In this document: positions 1-6,728 of the stretch, in pieces
Layout of the letters: each line of letters opens with the position of its first letter
Position numbering within the stretch: position 1 is the stretch's first letter
From: Pseudomonadota bacterium
GTDB taxonomy: Bacteria; Pseudomonadota; Alphaproteobacteria; Acetobacterales; Acetobacteraceae
Length of the DNA: 6,728 nucleotides
Reading direction: 5' to 3'
NCBI GenBank assembly: GCA_021808205.1
Contig: JAKBCD010000105.1
Coordinates: forward strand, 1 to 6,728
Made by a program: the position numbers and the translations under genes
The notes under the pieces: model-generated
What the model was told of the DNA's origin: nothing
What the model saw: only the letters and a program-made list of their open reading frames with translations
Databases searched by the model: none

Positions 1-196
1 TGGAGCGGAAGCCCTTGATGATGCGCGCTGCCACAGCGGGACCGAGATCGGCGGCGATGAGCTGTTCCTCCAGCTCTTCCAGCGCCTGATCATCCAGCTT
101 GCGCTTGGTGAACACACCGGTGATACCGCCGGTGAGCTTGGCGGCCGAGCGGGAGAGGCCGGATTTCAGCCGGGAAAAAAACGAGGACACGGCCAT
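1..196 (-). CDS. ftsY: Signal recognition particle receptor FtsY, N-terminal part (cut by window edge)
   Basis: Only the first 65 residues are present; the gene runs off the left edge. FtsY is the SRP receptor GTPase that docks ribosome-nascent chain-SRP complexes at the inner membrane. The visible part starts with an amphipathic stretch (FFSRLKSGLSRSAAKLTGG, residues 6-24), like the lipid-binding helix before the N domain. It continues into a typical N-domain helix pair (LDDQALEELEEQLIAADLG, residues 34-52). The long acidic A domain of enterobacterial FtsY is absent, as is common in alphaproteobacteria. The GTPase G domain lies outside the window, so the call rests on the N domain and gene context; another SRP-type GTPase such as Ffh is less likely. 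The ATG at 196-194 lies 2 bp after the dapF stop and has only a weak Shine-Dalgarno, which suggests translational coupling to dapF. Confidence 0.82.
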   Translation of the reverse strand, partial: MAVSSFFSRLKSGLSRSAAKLTGGITGVFTKRKLDDQALEELEEQLIAADLGPAVAARIIKGFRS

Positions 197-198
197 TG

Positions 199-1023
199 TT
201 ACAGAATCCCAGGCAGTTCGCCGGCAAAGGCGGCCTCGGCAGGGCCGCGCATCAGCACGTTTCCGGTTTCTGCCCAGGTGATGAGCAGCTCGCCGCCATC
301 CATCTCCACGGTAGCAGAGCGGCCGGTGAGCCCCCGGCGGCTGGCATTGACCAAAGCCGCGCAGGCGCCAGAGCCACAAGCCAGGGTCAGCCCCGCCCCG
401 CGCTCCCATACCCGCAGGCGAATGCGCGAGGGGCTGTCTATCCGCGCGAAGCCGATATTGGCACGCTCGGGGAACAGGCGGTTCTTTTCCAGCATCGGGC
501 CGATGGTCTCGATGGGCAGATGCTGGAAATCATCGATAAAAAAGGTCGCGTGCGGGTTGCCCATGGAGCAGGCGGCGGGGTCTGAAACCGGGCCAAGGCT
601 GAGCGGCAGATGCAGCGTGTCGGCAGGGTGGGAGAGCGGAATGTCGCCCCATTCCAGATGCGGCGGCCCCATATCCACCTCGACCAGGCCTGGCCCCAGG
701 ATTTCGGATTTCAACAGGCCCGAAATCGTGCGGATGCTTACCTCCCGCGCGCCGGTTTCCTCCGCCAGCAAGGCGGCCACACAACGCGTGGCATTGCCGC
801 AGGCACCGCTTTCCGTGCCATCGGCGTTCAAGATGCGCATGAAGGCATCCGCCCCGGCCTCGTCAGGCTCTATGATGATGAGCTGATCGCAGCCCACCCC
901 ACGCTGGCGGTCGGCAATGTGGCGCACGGTTTCGGGCGGCAAGGCCAGCTTGGTGGTGCGGCCATCCAGCACCACGAAGTCGTTGCCAGCACCGTGCATC
1001 TTCAGGAACGGGAGCGGAAGCAT
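199..1023 (-). CDS. dapF: Diaminopimelate epimerase
   Basis: This complete 274-aa protein has normal length for the family. DapF is a cytoplasmic, PLP-independent epimerase that converts LL-diaminopimelate to meso-diaminopimelate for lysine synthesis and peptidoglycan cross-links. The N-terminal signature [13 protein letters not shown] is at residues 8-20. The first catalytic cysteine is Cys75, in [15 protein letters not shown] (67-81). GNPH is at 155-158 and the ERANIGF segment at 186-192. The second catalytic cysteine is Cys216, in [16 protein letters not shown] (207-222). Both halves of the two-fold pseudosymmetric fold are intact. The ATG at 1023 is preceded by AAGGAAGGGTC, a good ribosome binding site, which supports this start. 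The gene follows mreB after 62 bp and precedes ftsY by 2 bp on the same strand, so co-transcription is likely. Confidence 0.97.
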   Translation of the reverse strand: MLPLPFLKMHGAGNDFVVLDGRTTKLALPPETVRHIADRQRGVGCDQLIIIEPDEAGADAFMRILNADGTESGACGNATRCVAALLAEETGAREVSIRTISGLLKSEILGPGLVEVDMGPPHLEWGDIPLSHPADTLHLPLSLGPVSDPAACSMGNPHATFFIDDFQHLPIETIGPMLEKNRLFPERANIGFARIDSPSRIRLRVWERGAGLTLACGSGACAALVNASRRGLTGRSATVEMDGGELLITWAETGNVLMRGPAEAAFAGELPGIL

Positions 1024-1042
1024 GACCCTTCCTTACCCTGCC

Positions 1043-1069
1043 GTGCCGGGCGCGGCAAACGCCCGGCAC
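1043..1069 (-). other. Intercistronic stem-loop between mreB and dapF
   Basis: A perfect 10-bp inverted repeat (GTGCCGGGCG at 1043-1052, CGCCCGGCAC at 1060-1069) encloses a 7-nt loop. It begins 8 bp after the mreB stop and ends about 8 bp before the dapF ribosome binding site. On the minus strand it is followed by GGCAGGGTAAGG rather than a U-run, so it does not look like a strong intrinsic terminator. It may be an mRNA-stabilising or attenuating element that sets the relative levels of mreB and dapF; that role is inferred. Confidence 0.6.
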
Positions 1070-1077
1070 CCGGCGCG

Positions 1078-2425
<1,348 letters not shown>

Positions 2426-2662
2426 ATGCTACGTAAAATTTCGACCGCGATGGTTCTGACAGCGTCTTTGACGGCGCTTGCCGGCTGCGGCTACTCGCCT
2501 GGCCACCGCGCGCTGACAGGTGGTGCCATTGGCGCTGGCGGGGGCGCGATTATCGGCGCTGCCACCGGCCTTGGACCAGGCACGGGCGCGTTGCTTGGCG
2601 CGGGTGCCGGGGCGCTGGCCGGGGCCGCAACCTCCCATGACCAGCTTAACCTCGGCAACTGA
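2426..2662 (+). CDS. Small glycine-zipper lipoprotein
   Basis: This 78-aa protein has a lipoprotein signal peptide: positive MLRK, hydrophobic core, then the lipobox LAGC with the lipidated Cys at residue 21. The mature part of about 58 residues is mostly Gly and Ala with small-residue spacing (GGAIGAGGGAIIGAATG, then GTGALLGAGAGALAGAA), a glycine-zipper pattern that packs helices in membranes. It ends in a polar tail (SHDQLNLGN). Such YMGG/OmpA-linked-type glycine-zipper lipoproteins are common small envelope proteins of poorly known function. The likely location is the periplasmic face of the outer membrane, since residue 2 of the mature protein is Gly, not Asp (inference). GGGGAG (2410-2415) lies 10 nt before the ATG. 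It stands alone, divergent from mreB and convergent with the next gene. Confidence 0.85.
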   Translation: MLRKISTAMVLTASLTALAGCGYSPGHRALTGGAIGAGGGAIIGAATGLGPGTGALLGAGAGALAGAATSHDQLNLGN

Positions 2663-2673
2663 TATTTGTCTTA

Positions 2674-2700
2674 AGGCCCCTGGGTGCACCCCTGGGGCCT
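2674..2700. terminator. Hairpin between convergent genes, probable bidirectional terminator
   Basis: AGGCCCC (2674-2680) pairs with GGGGCCT (2694-2700), and an inner GGG/CCC around TGCA extends the stem across a small bulge. It lies 11 bp after the lipoprotein stop and 10 bp beyond the stop of the convergent acidic-protein gene, so it can serve both. Neither side has a proper U-run (GTTAT on the plus side, TAAGACAAATAT on the minus side), so termination may be partial or Rho-assisted. Confidence 0.55.
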
Positions 2701-2710
2701 GTTATCCTGG

Positions 2711-3175
2711 TTATGTGACGGTAACCACGACCACGTGGTCGGCATCTACCTCTTGTAAAGCCTGGAATAGCGCGCTCAGCGCCTCTAGCATCGCATCGCC
2801 CGCACCTTTCTCTTCCTCGTCCGTGAAATCTGCATAGGCTTCGGCGAGTTCCTCGGCGGAAAAATTTTCGGGATCGAGCTGCTCTAGGTATTTTTTCTGG
2901 TCTTCTAGGGTGAGAATGAACACCAGCGCGGCGGTGGCCTCTGCCAGCTCGGCAACAATGGCATTCTCGCTGGTTTCCAGGTCGATGTCATAATCCTCCG
3001 CCAGCACCGGCAGCAGCACGGAGAATATCTCTCCATCCTCCTCGAATTCCACAACGGATGTACCGTTGGCAGCCAAGAAATCTGCCAACCCCTGCGGATC
3101 GTCCCCGGTCGCGGCGCTGGCAATTTCCTTCAATTCTTCTTTTGGCAAACGGATGAAGGTTGCAGTGGCCGGCAT
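2711..3175 (-). CDS. Uncharacterised, highly acidic 154-aa protein
   Basis: I do not recognise this protein with confidence. It is very acidic: about 37 Asp/Glu against 6 Lys/Arg. It has no signal peptide or membrane segment and looks cytosolic. The N-terminus (TATFIRLPKEELKEIASAA) and the C-terminal half (LDPENFSAEELAEAYADF, then a helix of about 20 residues, then a strand HVVVVTV) suggest an alpha/beta fold. This layout loosely recalls DUF1877/YfbM-type proteins; that is a weak impression from pattern only. The ATG at 3175 is preceded by AAAGGGGAA at good distance, and the frame has the codon pattern of a real gene. It is divergent from htpG with overlapping promoter-like signals, so shared stress control is possible. 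It converges on the lipoprotein gene. Confidence 0.8.
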   Translation of the reverse strand: MPATATFIRLPKEELKEIASAATGDDPQGLADFLAANGTSVVEFEEDGEIFSVLLPVLAEDYDIDLETSENAIVAELAEATAALVFILTLEDQKKYLEQLDPENFSAEELAEAYADFTDEEEKGAGDAMLEALSALFQALQEVDADHVVVVTVT

Positions 3176-3203
3176 GCGGTGTTCCCCTTTCTATTGACCT
3201 CTT

Positions 3204-3231
3204 CTTATCAACCCTGGCGGGGGGTTGTCAG
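3204..3231 (-). promoter_or_regulatory. Candidate sigma-70-type promoter of the acidic-protein gene
   Basis: Read on the minus strand, CTGACA (3231-3226) is followed after 16 nt by GATAAG (3209-3204). The -35 matches five of six bases of TTGACA and the -10 four of six of TATAAT. The expected transcript start is near 3197, giving a leader of about 20 nt with an AAAGGGG ribosome binding site. The -35 overlaps the candidate htpG -35 on the other strand. Confidence 0.4.
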
Positions 3232-3253
3232 TACCTTTGCCTCTTGGCCCATT
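3225..3253 (+). promoter_or_regulatory. Candidate RpoH (heat-shock) promoter of htpG
   Basis: TTGTCA (3225-3230), a 17-nt spacer and CCCATTC (3248-3254) resemble the RpoH pattern (-35 CTTGAA-like, -10 CCCATnT). htpG is a classic RpoH target, and a start near 3260 gives a leader of about 40 nt. The -35 is only a partial match. An alternative vegetative promoter is TTGGCC (3244-3249), 16 nt, CTAAAT (3266-3271). A CAACCC/GGGTTG dyad (3209-3214 and 3222-3227) overlaps the -35. No CIRCE element (TTAGCACTC repeat) is present. Confidence 0.4.
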
Positions 3254-3300
3254 CGCCCTTGCACGCTAAATGCGCCGGTTGAACAAACAGGAGGACCTGC

Positions 3301-5091
3301 ATGACTGAAGAAACACATAGTTTCGGCACCGAGGTGGGCCGGCTGCTCGACCTGGTGGTTCACTCGCTTTACTCGGACCGGGAGATTTTCCTGCGCGAGC
3401 TGGTGGCCAACGCCGCCGACGCCACGGACAAGCGCCGGTTTCTCGCCCTTTCCGACGGCACGCTGGCTTTGCCCGAAAACGCCGCCATCCGCATCAGTGC
3501 GGATAAAGCCGCCAAGATCATCCGCATCGAGGATAGCGGCATCGGCATGAGCAAGGAGGAGCTGGCAGAGAATCTCGGCACCATCGCACGCTCCGGCACC
3601 GCTGCGTTCACCAGCCAGCTCGCCAGCGCCAAGCCCGAGGAACGGCCCAACCTGATTGGCCAGTTCGGCGTGGGGTTCTATTCCGCCTTCATGGTGGCGG
3701 AGCGCGTGGAAGTTATTTCCCGCAAGGCGGGACACGATGAAGCCTGGGAATGGATTTCCGACGGGCGGGGCGAATATACCCTGAAGTCCGCCAGCCGCGA
3801 GGCACCCGGCAGCACCATCATCCTGCATGTGAAGCCGGACGCGGAGGAGTATCTAGAGCCGGTCCGCCTGAAGACCATCATCCGCAAATGGGCGGACCAT
3901 ATTACTTTGCCGGTGGAGATCGAGGAAGACAGCAAGTTCGAAACCGCAACAGAGGGCAAGGCGCTCTGGCGCAAGAACCGCTCGGAGATCACGCCCGAGG
4001 ACTATGCCAATTTCTACCGCCATGTCGGGCATAATTTCGACGAACCCTTCGCCACCATTCATTGGCGCGCGGAAGGCACGGTGGAGTTCAACGCGCTGCT
4101 GTTTATCCCCTCCCAGAAGCCCTTCATGCCCGTGGAGGAAAGCCGCGAGAGCAAATTGCGGCTGCATGTGAAGCGCATGTTCATCACCGATGACGCTAAG
4201 CTTCTGCCGAACTGGCTGAATTTCGTGGTCGGCGTGGTGGATACGGAAGATCTGCCGCTGAACGTCTCCCGCGAGATTCTGCAATCCACCCCGGTGCTGG
4301 AGAAAATCCGCAAGGCGCTGGTGAACCGGGTGCTGACCGAGCTGAAATCCAAGGCCAAGGACGCCGAAGCGTTCAAATCCTTCCTGGAGAATTTTGGCAG
4401 CGTGATGAAGGAGGGGATCTACGAGGATACCGGCCACGCCGCCGAGATTGCTGGCCTCCTGCGCTTTGCCTCCACCAAGGAGGACGCCACGACGCTCGAA
4501 GATTACATCGCCCGCATGCCGGAGGGGCAAAGCGACATCTATTACCTCGCCGGGGACGCCGCGCATCTCAAAACCTCTCCGCAGCTCGAAGGCTTCGCCG
4601 AGAAAGGCTTTGAGGTGCTGCTGCTGGGCGATGCCATCGATGCGTTTTGGCCGAGCCGCCTGGGCAGCTTCAAGGAAAAGAAGCTCGCCTCCGTCTCCCA
4701 GGTCGGCGATCTCTTTGCGGCGGCGCAGGTGCCGGAGGCCATCACCAATCTCTGCACCAAGCTGAAGGACGCGCTCGGGGCCGAGGTTTCGGAGGTTACC
4801 GCCTCTTCACGCCTGAAGGACAGCCCGGCGATGCTGGTAGCCGCAGAAATGGGGCCGGATTTAGCCATGCAGCGCCTTCTGAAGCGCGCCGGACGCCCGG
4901 TCTTCGGTCTTCCGCCGAAGCTGGAGATCAACCCTACCCACCGGCTGGTGGAGGCACTGGCGGACAAGGATGATGTGAAGGAGGCCGCCAGCCTGCTTCT
5001 CAACCTCGCCAGGCTGCAAGATGGCGAATTGCCGGAGAACCCGGCGGAATTCGTCAAGCAGGTCGCCGCCGCGCTGGCGCAAAATAACTGA
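3301..5091 (+). CDS. htpG: Hsp90-family molecular chaperone HtpG
   Basis: This complete 596-aa cytosolic protein is slightly shorter than the 624 aa of E. coli HtpG. HtpG is a homodimeric ATP-driven chaperone that remodels partly folded clients, often with DnaK. The N-terminal GHKL ATPase domain (about 1-205) shows [20 protein letters not shown] (22-41) with catalytic Glu33 and the binding residues Asn37 and Asp40, the DSGIGM loop (78-83), the lid segment GTIARSGT (93-100) and [11 protein letters not shown] (120-130). The middle domain (about 215-470) carries NVSREILQ (321-328) with the ATP-contacting Arg324, IPSQKPF and LLRFAST. The C-terminal dimerisation domain (about 485-596) includes [10 protein letters not shown]. 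There is no charged linker and no MEEVD tail, as expected for bacteria. AGGAGG (3289-3294) six nt before the ATG is an ideal ribosome binding site. It is flanked by its own promoter-like region and a downstream hairpin, so it is probably monocistronic. Confidence 0.98.
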   Translation: MTEETHSFGTEVGRLLDLVVHSLYSDREIFLRELVANAADATDKRRFLALSDGTLALPENAAIRISADKAAKIIRIEDSGIGMSKEELAENLGTIARSGTAAFTSQLASAKPEERPNLIGQFGVGFYSAFMVAERVEVISRKAGHDEAWEWISDGRGEYTLKSASREAPGSTIILHVKPDAEEYLEPVRLKTIIRKWADHITLPVEIEEDSKFETATEGKALWRKNRSEITPEDYANFYRHVGHNFDEPFATIHWRAEGTVEFNALLFIPSQKPFMPVEESRESKLRLHVKRMFITDDAKLLPNWLNFVVGVVDTEDLPLNVSREILQSTPVLEKIRKALVNRVLTELKSKAKDAEAFKSFLENFGSVMKEGIYEDTGHAAEIAGLLRFASTKEDATTLEDYIARMPEGQSDIYYLAGDAAHLKTSPQLEGFAEKGFEVLLLGDAIDAFWPSRLGSFKEKKLASVSQVGDLFAAAQVPEAITNLCTKLKDALGAEVSEVTASSRLKDSPAMLVAAEMGPDLAMQRLLKRAGRPVFGLPPKLEINPTHRLVEALADKDDVKEAASLLLNLARLQDGELPENPAEFVKQVAAALAQNN

Positions 5092-5103
5092 ACATTCACA
5101 ACA

Positions 5104-5132
5104 CAGGGGAACTTCCAACAAGAGTTCCCCTG
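5104..5132 (+). terminator. Hairpin after htpG, probable terminator
   Basis: A perfect 10-bp inverted repeat (CAGGGGAACT at 5104-5113, AGTTCCCCTG at 5123-5132) with a 9-nt loop begins 12 bp after the htpG stop. It is not followed by a U-run (GCTACCGGTAAATT), so termination may be incomplete or Rho-assisted. It separates htpG from the independent hcp promoter. Confidence 0.6.
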
Positions 5133-5166
5133 CTACCGGTAAATTAAAATTGGATCCTGAACGCCT

Positions 5167-5180
5167 TTGACCTGGATCAA
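5167..5180 (+). promoter_or_regulatory. FNR/FixK-type box upstream of hcp
   Basis: TTGACCTGGATCAA matches nine of ten conserved bases of the FNR consensus TTGAT-N4-ATCAA; the TTGAC variant is also seen in alphaproteobacterial FnrL/FixK sites. Its centre (5173.5) is about 41 bp upstream of the start expected from the TATTTT -10 at 5202-5207, the classic position for a class II activator. hcp is a known FNR-activated gene in enteric bacteria. The box also fits other CRP/FNR-family regulators such as NnrR or DNR, so which one binds is not settled by sequence. Confidence 0.8.
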
Positions 5181-5195
5181 TGGTGAACGGCTTTA

Positions 5196-5218
5196 AAGAT
5201 GTATTTTGTAAATATCTT
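5196..5218 (+). promoter_or_regulatory. NsrR-like operator over the hcp core promoter
   Basis: A 23-bp dyad has the 11-1-11 layout of NsrR sites. The left half AAGATGTATTT (5196-5206) matches ten of eleven positions of AAGATGCATTT. The right half GTAAATATCTT (5208-5218) matches six of eleven of the mirror half, keeping the outer ATCTT. The outer arms extend to an 8-bp perfect repeat, TTAAAGAT (5193-5200) and ATCTTTAA (5214-5221). The site covers the likely -10 and transcript start, a repressing position. NsrR is an iron-sulfur nitric-oxide sensor, and hcp is its hallmark target in gammaproteobacteria. An A/T-rich chance dyad or another regulator is the alternative. Confidence 0.55.
5202..5207 (+). 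promoter_or_regulatory. Candidate -10 element of hcp
   Basis: TATTTT is the best -10-like hexamer at the distance expected from the FNR box, with a start near 5214-5215 and a leader of about 28 nt. There is no good -35 because the FNR box occupies that position, as is usual for class II activated promoters. A/T-rich neighbours (TAAATAT) offer alternatives. Confidence 0.4.
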
Positions 5219-5242
5219 TAACCGGGTATCAAGGGCGAATGC

Positions 5243-6728
5243 ATGTTTTGTTTTCAATGTGAGCAGACCGCGCGGCAGGATGCACAAGCGGGCTGCGCCA
5301 GCGCCAAGGGCGTTTGCGGCAAGGATGAAGCGACAGCGGATTTGCAGGATTTGCTGATCTACCAGCTCAAAGGGCTCGGTGAGCTGAGCAGCCGGTTGCA
5401 TGGGCGCGGAACGCCGGACCGGGCCGCCGATAGCTTTATTCTCTATGCATTGTTCACCACCCTCACCAATGTGAATTTCAACCGTACGGTTTTCACCGGG
5501 CTTATCGCTGAAGCAGCGCAGTTGCGTGACCGGCTAAGCACTACCCTGGAAGCGACGGGAGAGACGCTGCACGGACTAAGCGCGGCGGCGCATTTTGCCC
5601 CAGCGGCAGACCTCACCGGGCTGCTGGCGCAGGCCAATATCGCCTCGGTGCGAGCCGGGCTGGAGCTTGTCGGCGAGGACGTGATCGGGCTGCGCGCGCT
5701 CATACTATATGGGCTGAAAGGTGTGGCCGCCTACGCCCACCATGCCGAAGTGCTGGGCGAAAAACGCGAGGAAATTTACGCTGGCATTGCGCACGCGCTG
5801 GATTTTCTGGCGCATGACCCGGCCGATATCGGCCTGCTGCTGGAAGAAGCCCTGGCGCTGGGCCAGCTGAACCTGACCGTGATGGAAGCGCTGGATGCCG
5901 CCAACACCGGCAGCTTCGGAACGCCCACCCCCACTCAGGTGCGCACCACCCCGGTGGCCGGCAAGGCGATTTTGGTTTCCGGCCATGATCTGCGCGATTT
6001 GCACAAGATCCTGGAAGCCACACAGGGCAAGGGCATCAATGTCTATACCCATGGCGAGATGCTGCCCGCCCACGGCTACCCGAAACTGCACGCCTATCCG
6101 CATCTGGCCGGAAATTACGGTGGCGCCTGGCAGAATCAGCAGCAGGAATTTGCCGACTTCCCCGGCCCGATCGTGATGACCTCGAATTGCCTGATCGAGC
6201 CGCGCCCGTCCTATCGCAATCGCATCTTCACCGCCGGGCCGGTGGGCTGGCCGGCGGTGCGCCATATCCAGAATGACGATTACACCCAAGTCATCCAGGC
6301 TGCGCTGGCGCTGCCGGGCTTTGCCGAAACCGCGCCGGAAAAGACCCTTCTGGTCGGCTTCGCGCGCGAAGCGGTGCTGGGCGCGGCGGAGACCGTGATC
6401 GAGGCCGTGAAGAGCGGCGCCATCAAGCATTTCTTCCTGATCGGCGGCTGCGACGGCGCGGCACCCGGGCGCAATTATTACACCGATTTCGCCGACCACG
6501 CCCCGGCCGATACCGTGCTGCTGACCCTGGGTTGCGGCAAATACCGCTTCAACAGCCATGAGTTCGGCAATATCGGCCCGCTGCCGCGGTTGCTGGATGT
6601 TGGCCAGTGCAACGACAGCTATTCCGCCATCCAGATCGCCAGCGCGTTGGCGGGGGCGTTTGGCTGCGGGGTGAACGATCTGCCATTAACACTGGTGGTT
6701 TCGTGGTTCGAGCAGAAGGCGGCGGCGG
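5243..6728 (+). CDS. hcp: Hybrid-cluster protein (hydroxylamine / nitric oxide reductase), 3' end cut off
   Basis: 495 codons are present and the frame is open to the right edge; about 55 residues are missing compared with the 550-aa E. coli protein. Hcp is a cytosolic iron-sulfur enzyme that reduces nitric oxide to nitrous oxide and can reduce hydroxylamine to ammonia. The start [10 protein letters not shown] gives Cys3, Cys6, Cys18 and Cys25 (CX2C-X11-C-X6-C), the spacing of the class II proteins of facultative anaerobes, which carry a [2Fe-2S] cluster. All eight hybrid-cluster ligands are visible: His248, Glu272 ([12 protein letters not shown]), Cys316 (TSNC), Cys403 (GGCDGA), Cys431 (GCGKYRFN), Cys456 (GQCNDSYSA), Glu490 and Lys492 (WFEQK). 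ATG at 5243 has AAGGGCG about 6-8 nt upstream; an earlier start would break the conserved MFC opening. The partner reductase Hcr is not in view and may lie beyond the edge. Confidence 0.97.
   Translation, partial: MFCFQCEQTARQDAQAGCASAKGVCGKDEATADLQDLLIYQLKGLGELSSRLHGRGTPDRAADSFILYALFTTLTNVNFNRTVFTGLIAEAAQLRDRLSTTLEATGETLHGLSAAAHFAPAADLTGLLAQANIASVRAGLELVGEDVIGLRALILYGLKGVAAYAHHAEVLGEKREEIYAGIAHALDFLAHDPADIGLLLEEALALGQLNLTVMEALDAANTGSFGTPTPTQVRTTPVAGKAILVSGHDLRDLHKILEATQGKGINVYTHGEMLPAHGYPKLHAYPHLAGNYGGAWQNQQQEFADFPGPIVMTSNCLIEPRPSYRNRIFTAGPVGWPAVRHIQNDDYTQVIQAALALPGFAETAPEKTLLVGFAREAVLGAAETVIEAVKSGAIKHFFLIGGCDGAAPGRNYYTDFADHAPADTVLLTLGCGKYRFNSHEFGNIGPLPRLLDVGQCNDSYSAIQIASALAGAFGCGVNDLPLTLVVSWFEQKAAA

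Noticed and set aside
3853..4566. A 237-codon minus-strand frame inside htpG
   Set aside because: It is antisense to a well-conserved Hsp90 gene, has no recognisable motifs and no convincing ribosome binding site.
5705..6559. A 284-codon minus-strand frame inside hcp
   Set aside because: The plus strand carries every Hcp cluster ligand in one frame. The antisense product is compositionally typical of a shadow frame.

Overview
The window is GC-rich, densely coded bacterial DNA. The MreB, HtpG, DapF and FtsY sequences look alphaproteobacterial. A Rhodospirillales/Acetobacteraceae-like host is my best guess from sequence feel, not from a search. Both edge genes are cut: ftsY at the left edge and hcp at the right edge.

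Left block (1-2115, minus strand), read in the order mreB, dapF, ftsY. MreB is the actin-like scaffold of cell-wall elongation. DapF makes meso-diaminopimelate, the cross-linking residue of peptidoglycan and the precursor of lysine. FtsY is the membrane receptor of the signal recognition particle. The genes are tightly spaced (62 bp between mreB and dapF, 2 bp between dapF and ftsY), so they probably form one transcription unit joining wall shape, wall precursor and membrane targeting. A 10-bp hairpin lies between mreB and dapF.

Middle block (2116-3300). About 310 bp of non-coding DNA separates mreB from a divergent 78-aa glycine-zipper lipoprotein (+). That gene converges on an uncharacterised, very acidic 154-aa protein (-), with a GC-rich hairpin between the two stops. 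The acidic gene is divergent from htpG across 125 bp in which two promoter-like signals overlap, one of them resembling a heat-shock sigma (RpoH) promoter facing htpG.

Right block (3301-6728, plus strand). htpG encodes a complete bacterial Hsp90. It ends in a perfect 10-bp hairpin and is followed by hcp, the hybrid-cluster protein that detoxifies nitric oxide and hydroxylamine. hcp is truncated at the right edge, but all eight hybrid-cluster ligands and the four N-terminal cysteines are present. Its upstream region is the most informative regulatory DNA here: a near-perfect FNR/FixK-type box followed by a 23-bp NsrR-like dyad covering the likely -10 region. This suggests activation without oxygen and derepression by nitric oxide.

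I found no mobile element, CRISPR array, tRNA or rRNA, and no gene set that looks like an undescribed system. The window is mostly core-genome housekeeping with one well-built stress promoter and one unknown acidic protein.
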